From Pagrus major (Eukaryota > Chordata > Actinopteri > Spariformes > Sparidae), in assembly GCF_040436345.1 (NCBI RefSeq), contig NC_133223.1, positions 18,329,113 to 18,393,112 of the forward strand: 64,000 nt of DNA. Reading direction: 5' to 3'. Below the pieces are notes generated by a model. It ran no database searches. It was given only the letters and a program-made list of their open reading frames with translations, and was not told the DNA's origin. The translations under genes were made by a program, and so were the position numbers. Positions 49,645 through 61,327 of the stretch are shown here, one piece after another (the first letter of the stretch is position 1; each line of letters starts with the position of its first letter).

Positions 49645-52640
49645 TTACAGTTTGGGCATTTTGGCGGCATTCAGACGCATCGACACAACAGAGGCTCCGG
49701 CTGCATAACGCATCTCTCTAATCATGCCAGTCCACTGTTTCTTGTCTTCTTCATACCTGGTAAGACAGTGAAAACAAGTTACCATCATACAGTGTATGAG
49801 GGGGGTCATCACTGTGAAAGAAAGTGAACAAGACAAATTCTATCATTTACGTACTGCCAAATGTCGATGATTTCACTGGGTGCACACTCTTTGTTCTCGT
49901 TCTCCACAATGGCGAAGCCACCTACAGCGTACAACGAGCCTCCACAGCTGACCAGGTTCACTGAGCTCCTCTCCTGGGGAAAATCTGGGAAGGGTGACCA
50001 CCTGCAACAAAGTGCATTCAGCTGTATTAATGTGACATCTCCATGTCGTGTTTTATTTGTCCTTAAATACCTCAGAGTTTCTTTTTACTTTTTTATATTA
50101 TTTTGTGTTAGTCCAACAATTTCCTATTTTCATTGAGCGGTCAGGACAATTATGGGAAGAAGAAAGAAAGCATCAACATTATATCTGTTACACTACACAG
50201 TTCTTTTTTTTTTTTTTAATTAAAGCAAAGATTTTGGCCCTGTTTTTCTAAATTGCTCTTTTAATAACATTTAGCCTATAAAATTAAATAGCTTTAAAAA
50301 TGGAGGACTTCTAATAGAGTATTTGTATATTACTGCATTTCTACTTTCAAATAAAGCTGCTAAGAGGAACTTTCAAACAGTGTAAAAACAATATGAGCAC
50401 CACCGGCTCCTGTGGTAAAAATCTTGATCTGCTGGCGCGTGTTTCGGAAGCAAGTGAAAGAAAGATGAAAAATACTTATATTACTTACATTATTTTCTAT
50501 GAGTTAAAAAATCCTTGTGGTAAGTTCTAGTAAGTTTGTTTGTGTGCCTTATATCTTATGTTTTTTTCTTTCTTTTCTAAATGTCTGTATATAATGTTCT
50601 CTTTAAAACTCAAAAAGCCTTCAAATTTAGAGTCAAAGTAAATTTGACTGAAATTCATTTGAACATGGTTAAGTTATATTCAGAATTGAAAATGACCTAT
50701 AATAATTTACAATATAGCTGATATATGCCTTCAACAATGAAAAGTATGAGCAAAAAACTTAATCAAATAGATATTGGTATCAGAGAAAAACAACAACCTC
50801 TTGTACAATTTGAGGGGCCTCTACTTATTGTAATAATAAACGTACTTGTTGGTTCCAAAGTCGTAGGCTTCACATGAACCTGTGAGGCCGTCTTCTGTAA
50901 CTCCTCCAGCGACAACAATCTTCCCGTTGTGGATAACTGCAGCAAACATCGACCTGGCTGTCTTCATTGAGGCCACCTCCTTCCACTCTGACTTCTTGTG
51001 GTTGTATGCAAACATCTTATTGGTTGCTTTACTTTAACAGAGAGGAAAAAAATGATTCCCAACAAAGTTAATGTCATGTAAAATCAGATTTTGACTTCAT
51101 ATAAAATCTAATGGCGTTGCAGTCTTACTTGTCATCTGTTTTGCCTCCGATACAGTACACCAGCCCGTTCTCAGAGACCACACAGTGGCCGTGGATTTTC
51201 AAAGGCAACTTCTTAGTTTCAGTCCACTTCATTTTTCTAAAAATGGCAGATAAAGTCATGTGTTCAACAATAAAAATACAGCACATATCTAAATGGTTGG
51301 TGTGCTGAACTTACTCAGTGTCATAGCACAGTACAGTGTCATGAGACTCATCGGACTGTAAATCTTTTCCTGCCACAGCAAAGATGAGATTTTCAAACTC
51401 CCCCATCGCAAACAAACACCTGGGGGAGGGCATGGGTGGCAGAGCAGTCCAGTCAGCAGCCAGACTGTCCAACTGAAAAACACATTTGAAGATATTTTTG
51501 ACAAACCAATTTACTTCTGATGTGTTCAGTGCATCTGCAATGTAAATAAAATGTCTATACCTGGTAGAGGTAACACTGCAATGGGTTTTCTTTGTTCTCT
51601 TCATCTACAAACAGCCCCCCCACAACATACAGATTGTTCTTCTTCGATATCACACTGACGTGGTTTCGGGGGACCTGTTCTGCCATGGCAGCAAGAAAAC
51701 ATTCGTTCTCCTGGGCGTCATAGGCCACAGCAGCAGTGTCATTGATCATAAGGATCACGTCTTTGGCGTACATGCCGTATCTGCGGTTATTGTTCAGATA
51801 GCCAGGCAGCTTTCCCTCCTCTCCTTCCTCGTCTCCTTTTTCACTTTTAGGAAGCTTCCCTGCAAATGCTTCCTTTATGTCTTTGACTTTTTTGAGAAGT
51901 TCAGGGTTAGCCTTAATGAGGTCGTCCTTCTCCACCTTTTCCTTGAAGTACTTCTCCGGGAGTAAACGGAAACGAATGTACTCGAAGGCCTCTTCTAAAG
52001 ATTTCACACGCTTCTCTTTGTCTTTCCTGATCCACCTCATGAGGGTCTCAAACACCAACTCCTCTTTCTCTACATTGAGTGCATCTGCTCCAATCACAGC
52101 AATAAGTTCAGGTGGAGCAAGCTCAAGGAAGTCCTCATCCATGGCTACGCTCTCGAACCGATCTGCTATGTAATCTCGTGCTGCCATTGCCAGTCTGGCA
52201 CAGTTCAGCATCAGTCCCAGCCTGTAGATGGCAAGACAGTTTTTCTTTGACAGCTTCTTCTGGAGAAAATTCACACAAACTGTGAACACTGAGGGGATCT
52301 GGAAGCGGTTGGCGACGGTCAGAATATCCTGCACATTGTCATCGTTGATGTCAATCTCTGCTGAGTACATGTAGTTTACAATCACCTCCATGATACCAGG
52401 ATCCAGGTTCTCCAGAACTACCTCCTTTTTGTCCACTTCTTTGTCGTCCGGTGAGAAGAACATCTCTCGGAAAAATGGACTACAAGCTGCCAGAATGAGC
52501 CGATGGCAGGGGATGCTCCTGTCTCCAACTTTTAGGACACAGTCGATCAACTTGTTCTCATTCAGGAGCTCTTTGAGTCCATCCTGCAGCAAAGTGGTTT
52601 GAAACAGACGGAGATCTTCCCTCAAGCCTTGGGGATCCAT
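49645..52640 (-). CDS. klhl41: KLHL41, sarcomeric BTB-BACK-Kelch protein
   Basis: KLHL41 (KBTBD10, sarcosin) is a Cullin-3 adaptor that keeps nebulin and the sarcomere stable in striated muscle. Six exons (51561-52640, 51315-51472, 51129-51236, 50846-51031, 49855-50001 and 49645-49756) encode 596 residues (human 606). The order is BTB ([20 protein letters not shown]), BACK, an acidic-basic linker ([20 protein letters not shown]), then Kelch repeats ([59 protein letters not shown]). The end is [11 protein letters not shown]. The first exon carries all of BTB and BACK, the usual arrangement in this gene. The start MDPQGLRED matches the family. Teleosts can have two klhl41 copies; which one this is cannot be told here. 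Confidence 0.97.
50002..50845 (-). other. klhl41 intron 4
   Basis: An 844-bp AT-rich intron. No exon or repeat is recognised. Confidence 0.5.
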
Positions 52641-52761
52641 TCTATGAGGACAGGAAGTGGATGGAAGAAGTGGGGCAGTTCACGACAGACTGGCCTAGCT
52701 GGTGAAGACAGAGAACTATAGGCAGCCAGGTCTGAAGCCACTTCAATATAACCGTGTCCCT

Positions 52762-52787
52762 CTAAATATAGCCAAGCATCCCATCTG
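52762..52787 (-). promoter_or_regulatory. MEF2 site and E-box in the klhl41 promoter
   Basis: On the minus strand CTATATTTAG (52762-52771) is an exact MEF2 consensus and CAGATG (52782-52787) is an E-box for myogenic bHLH factors. They stand 10 bases apart and about 125-145 bases before the ATG. This pairing is typical of muscle genes and fits KLHL41's known expression. The AT-rich MEF2 word could also act as a TATA-like element. Confidence 0.6.
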
Positions 52788-53384
52788 TGAGGAATTCAGG
52801 TTGGCCAAACCGGAGAGCTCACACAGCTGTCATAGAGTAAAAACAACTGTGGAGCCTCGTCACCCTGGTGATTAGTAACAACATTGTTGTACGGCCACAC
52901 AAAAATAACTTGTGATCTTTTCATGTCATTCACTTCTGTCTGTTTAATAGGATGGAAACAAGGAAAACAGCAAATGTGAATTCTAAAGCACAAAAAGCAC
53001 AATGGCAGGAGCATTTGTTCCAGTACTTTATGTGTTCACAGATATGGATGGCATTCACTACAATCATGTGTATTCTAAGGCAGAGGTGAGACCAACTCAT
53101 TTTCAGTCACAAGTAAGTCTCAAATCTTTGAACTCAAAGTCAAGACAGGCAAGTCCCAGGTCCTTAACTGAGAGGTTTGAGTCCTGAACAAGTCATAATG
53201 CACCCTTCACCAAATGTAATGCCAATGCCAAACGACAGTGTCGACTTAACGTTCTTTGTGCAAATTCAAATGTGAATGAAGTTGGAAGTTGTTGCGTCTG
53301 TCTGCAATTTCTGACCCTTACATGTTGCAATTTGTTTTTTATTGCCCACCATAGTTTTTGTTCACTTAGAGATAATTGTACTTC

Positions 53385-53790
53385 CATTATCTGCTTCTTT
53401 ATAAATCTACTCCACTACATATTGGGGACAAATATTGTACTTTTTACTTCATTACTGATTTGATAACTGTAGTTACTAGTTACTTTCCAGATTGCATGCT
53501 GTATCAGAGCCAAAGTAGCACATTTTAAAATGTAACTTATTGGCAATCGGCTGATTTAAAAACAATAATTCTGATAATCAAAAAAAATAAATAAAAAATC
53601 TGACCTGATATTTGGCCAGGCCAATAATCGGGCTGCCATAGTATACAGTATTAAAATACTTGTAAATATATTTTTTATTTACTTTAACTTGTACTTTTGA
53701 TACTTGAGTACATTTAATATCAGATACTTTAAGACTTCTACTCAGGTACTATTTGTATGGACAACTTTCACTTCAACCAAAGTGGAGTGA
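53385..53790. mobile_element. AAGTACTTGAGTA-family element, diverged copy
   Basis: It contains CTACTCCACTACATATTGGG, AATATTGTACTTTTTACTTC, ATACTTGAGTACATTTAATA and ACTTCTACTCAGGTACTATT, the word order of the family seen at 48402-49010. A central piece (about 53540-53640) is unlike that copy and may be a nested insertion. Confidence 0.55.
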
Positions 53791-54332
53791 ATCACAGTTC
53801 ACTGATAGTAATGACCACTTGACTCCACTGTGATTCAGTGTGAGTGTGAGACGTCCCCAGGGGAGTTATCTAACGAGCAGACGGGGTCAGTGAGCAGCTG
53901 CTGCCACAGGTGGTGACAGTTTATCCTGTCTTTAGATTTTTAAAATACTTTAGTGCATTGTGTTGTTATGTATTTAGCTTGAGATCATTGTGTTCTTTCC
54001 ACATACAAATGAATTATGTGTGAGATGCAGTACAAACCTGCTACATTCATCCATGAAATATGAAAATTACTCTTTAATATCTATTTAAATACATTTATTA
54101 ACTTTAAATAATACAAACTGCATCATATTTCACATTATATTCACTACAAGAAAATATGTTTTATACAAATATCCCAACAATAAATATGTCACACATGTAC
54201 TTCAGTATTTTCTTTTTATGAAAAAGTACCTATGCACAAACTGTACAACTTTCCACCTTGCCTATAAATAAATATACTGCTGCCTTAATGATCACAATAT
54301 CTACACAGAGTACATACATGTTTCATATTATT

Positions 54333-58538
<4,206 letters not shown>

Positions 58539-58655
58539 GACTGATGGTTGTCACTCCTCCTGGTTAGTTTAGTAACATTTACTCACTAACACCGTTGGTT
58601 TACTAGCTAGCTAAACGTTAGCTGGCTAATCTGAAAAAGCTTCTGTAGCGTCATA

Positions 58656-58669
58656 ATCACCGTGGCAAC
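58656..58669. promoter_or_regulatory. X-box (RFX site) before bbs5
   Basis: ATCACCGTGGCAAC has a perfect GGCAAC half and a weaker left half, close to the X-box consensus GTTRCCATGGYAAC. It is about 120 bases upstream of the bbs5 ATG. An X-box is an established feature of BBS5 genes and helped define the gene in nematodes and human. Confidence 0.6.
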
Positions 58670-58727
58670 AGATGGCAAGCCAAGCGGACATTATTGTGGC
58701 GCTGAATCGAGTTTCAAAAGTTGTGGG

Positions 58728-58781
58728 GATCAGACCATAGACATATATACATGTATATGTATATATGTCTATGGATCAGAC
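58728..58781. mobile_element. 38-bp palindromic micro-element with 8-bp target duplication
   Basis: GATCAGAC stands at 58728-58735 and again at 58774-58781. Between them, 58736-58773 is a palindrome with arms CATAGACATATATAC and GTATATATGTCTATG around ATGTATAT. An 8-bp duplication around inverted repeats is the signature of hAT transposition. This copy is almost nothing but its two ends. Confidence 0.72.
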
Positions 58782-58834
58782 AATCGATGTATTGATCACA
58801 TTTAATTACTAATCACTCTTTTGCCAGTGAGTAC

Positions 58835-59515
58835 GTACGGAAGCCCTAAAGGGCCATGCATTCATACATTTGATTTCCTCCGTTTTCTCGTGATAACGAG
58901 TTTATTTCACTTGTTTTCTCGAGATCTCGAGTTATTATCTCGAGATAACGATATAATTAATTTGAGATCTTGAGAAAACAAAACGATAGGTTAGTATATT
59001 AAATCATTGCAGGAAACATCATTCAGTGTAGCAATGTCAGAGGAGCAGGAGCATATCGATCACAGTGTCACATATCTTTTCAATCAAGGCCTGACACAGG
59101 CTGAAATAGCATTATGCCTTGCTATTACAGATAATATACACATTAGTGTGTGTAATCTAAAAAGACGGTTAGCAAGGCTTCAGCTATATCGGCAGCGCAA
59201 TCTAAGTGAGCCTGATGTCGTTGTTAACTACAAAGCTGACCAGCTACAAGGTCCCGGACGTCTCCATAATCTCAGGCCTATCATATCACAGTCATTATCT
59301 CGAGATCTCGAATGAATTATATTGTTATCTCGGGAAAACAAAGTTTCGTTATCTCGAGATCTTGAGAAAATTATCCCATTATCTCGGGAAAACAACAGTT
59401 GTTATTTCGAGATAATAACTCGAGATCTCGAGAAAACAAATGAAATTTACTCGTCATCACGGGAAAACGGAGGAAATAAAATGTATGAATGCATGGCCCA
59501 TTAGGGCTTCCGTAC
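58835..59515. mobile_element. Palindrome-rich TIR DNA transposon, deletion derivative
   Basis: The left end CGGAAGCCCTAAAGGGCCAT is repeated inverted at the right end (ending AGGGCTTCCG at 59512), with TA on both outer sides. The inverted repeats run inward for over 100 bases, and inside them nested palindromes of the CTCGAGATCTCGAG and ATCTCGAGATAACG kind recur. The centre (about 58990-59290) carries a short open frame resembling the N-terminal part of a transposase. Most of the protein is missing, so this is a non-autonomous copy. The family was not identified. Confidence 0.82.
59031..59315 (+). pseudogene. Transposase N-terminal fragment
   Basis: Starting at MSEEQEHIDHSVTYLFNQGL, about 80 residues look like the helix-turn-helix part of integrase-core (DDE-type) transposase proteins common in fish: LTQAEIALCLA, then LKRRLARLQLYRQRN, then VVVNYKADQLQGPGRLH. 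In those proteins an LHGYRWM-like motif and the catalytic core follow; here the frame runs instead into the terminal repeat. The family link is from memory of such proteins. The frame also has an upstream Met-like start at 59007. Confidence 0.5.
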
Positions 59516-59740
59516 AGTCATTATCTCGAGATCTCAAATCAATTATGTCGTTATCTCAGGAACACAAAGTTTCATTATCTTGAGATCTCGAGAAAATTAT
59601 CCCGTAATCTCGGGAAAACAACAGTTGTTATTTCGAGATAATAACTCGAGATCTCGAGAAAACAAATGAAATTAACTCGTTATCATGAGAAAACGGAGGA
59701 AATAAAATGTATGAATGCATGGCCCTTAGGGCTTCCGTAC
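59516..59740. repeat. Tandem copy of the transposon's right end
   Basis: These 225 bases repeat 59290-59515 in the same orientation with few differences. Both begin with AGTCATTATCTCGAGATCTC and end with AGGGCTTCCGTAC. Confidence 0.88.
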
Positions 59741-59857
59741 TAAAGGGCCATGCATTCATACATTTTATTTCCTCCGTTTTCCCGAGATAACAGGATAATT
59801 TTCTCGAGATCTCGAGATAACGAAACTTTGTTTTCCTGAGATAACGATATAATTAAA
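59741..59857. mobile_element. Third, inverted partial end of the same transposon
   Basis: Beginning CTAAAGGGCCATGCATTCAT right after the second right end, this is an end of the same family in the opposite orientation. It lacks the first few terminal bases and stops near ACGATATAATTAAAAGGG. Confidence 0.8.
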
Positions 59858-61327
59858 AGGGACAAACTGTGTATATAGGCTAACAGAGTCATATCTGTGA
59901 CCCTTAATAGGTTGAAAGTGGTCCAGTTAGTTAGTTGTAGCAGGTGATACAGTGAGTTAGTGGTATAAATGTTCAATATTGTAAGCTCTTGTTCATCCAG
60001 AAAGTGTTTAGGAGCACGTTTCAGGCCATCTGGAGTCGGTTGGTGAAATTTGACCAAGTGTCAGGAGCAAAATTGTTCAGTTGTTCCTTCAGGGAGTGTT
60101 TAGGAGCCCGTTTCAGGCCATTTGGAGTCGGTCGGTACCTATTTATATTGACATTTTAATACCAAAATATAACTCTACTAAACTATACTTTGTATAGCTG
60201 TCTCATATAAATTAAGTGCACCTTGTTTTTCTCTACCCATGTGTTTTTAACATTTTAATTGGCAGGTCTTTCTAGCACACCTGCCTTTAATAAAGTACTA
60301 ATTAACAGTCCCTTTGGGATTTAATAGCTTGCATAACTTTGGGGCATTCCACCCTGCAGTCATGGTGGGAAAAATTTAATTTGTGTACGTACTTTTATAG
60401 CACTGGTAATTAAAGGACAGCTGTTTCACAAAGCTAAAACCCCTAAAACAACATATTTTTTTAATTCTATGGCAACCAAACATGGAAATTAGAGAGATTA
60501 GAGCCATAATGTGAAATACTAAGACTAAGAACACAAAGGAGGATGGATACAGATGAAAGGAAAGGAAACAAAGGAAACTGGCAACCGTCATTATTTTATA
60601 ATTTATTATAAAAAAACATACATTTGTTCAGATATACACACACTGCCCAAATAGACAGGCCTTTAATGGATGGATCGCAGAAAGCCTCAGTCTTCATCAG
60701 AAGATGACATTCGTATTAAACCTCTGAAAGCAGCACCCGGACAGAAAATGGCTCTTTATTACAGCTGCCAATCATAACCCAAATGGACACATAATGACAA
60801 CAAACAGAACACACATAAAAGTACTCAGCATATTTCGGCAAATTATATCAACACAAGATGAACAAAAATTGTATTATTGCTGTCTTGCTAAAAAATATAT
60901 TGAATGAATGTGAGGCACGTCACTCATAGAGGTATGAGAATGATCTACAGGTTAATTGTTAATGTTTTTGAATTAACCTTATTTTGTTATTTTCCCTTTG
61001 TTCTCATTTTAAACACAGGACAGCCTAACCCTGAATAAAGGATTGTATCAATGTAATGTGTCAAGAACAATACAACAACTTTGAGGTAATAAAGTCAGTC
61101 TTTGTAGAGATTAATCTTAGTTAAGTCATTAATTGGGTTGAAAAATCAACATGTCAGCTGTTTTTCTCTTTATGGCACCATTTTGCTATTTGATTAGAAA
61201 ATGAGTGTGTGTGTTAGAAAAGTGCATGGAAATTTCCGAACACAACTGATGAAATGCATCACATTAAAATAACAAATCAGCAGACTGAAGAGTAGTTAAG
61301 TCCACCTCCTGATGGCTTCTTCTCCTT
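59858..61327. other. Flank of the transposon cluster and collagen-like 3' UTR
   Basis: A 41-bp direct repeat occurs at 60004-60044 and 60096-60136. From about 60600 to 61327 the sequence is probably the 3' UTR of the collagen XXVIII-like gene, with a minus-strand AATAAA at about 60603-60608. The rest shows nothing recognisable. Confidence 0.45.
60004..60136. repeat. Spaced direct repeat (41 bp, 92-bp period)
   Basis: GTGTTTAGGAGCACGTTTCA at 60004 recurs at 60096 as GTGTTTAGGAGCCCGTTTCA. Both continue with GGCCATYTGGAGTCGGTYGG. Only four differences are seen over 41 bases. Confidence 0.85.

Larger units (their letters stand above)
52641..54332. other. klhl41 promoter and bbs5 3' flank
   Basis: klhl41's promoter lies next to 52641. 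The bbs5 3' UTR lies next to 54332, with a minus-strand AATAAA at 54094-54099. Between them, 53385-53790 is a copy of the AAGTACTTGAGTA element family. The stretch 52820-53380 shows nothing recognisable. Confidence 0.5.

Noticed and set aside
58835-59857. CRISPR-like array of repeated palindromes
   Set aside because: The repeats are transposon inverted ends without regular spacers, in a vertebrate genome.
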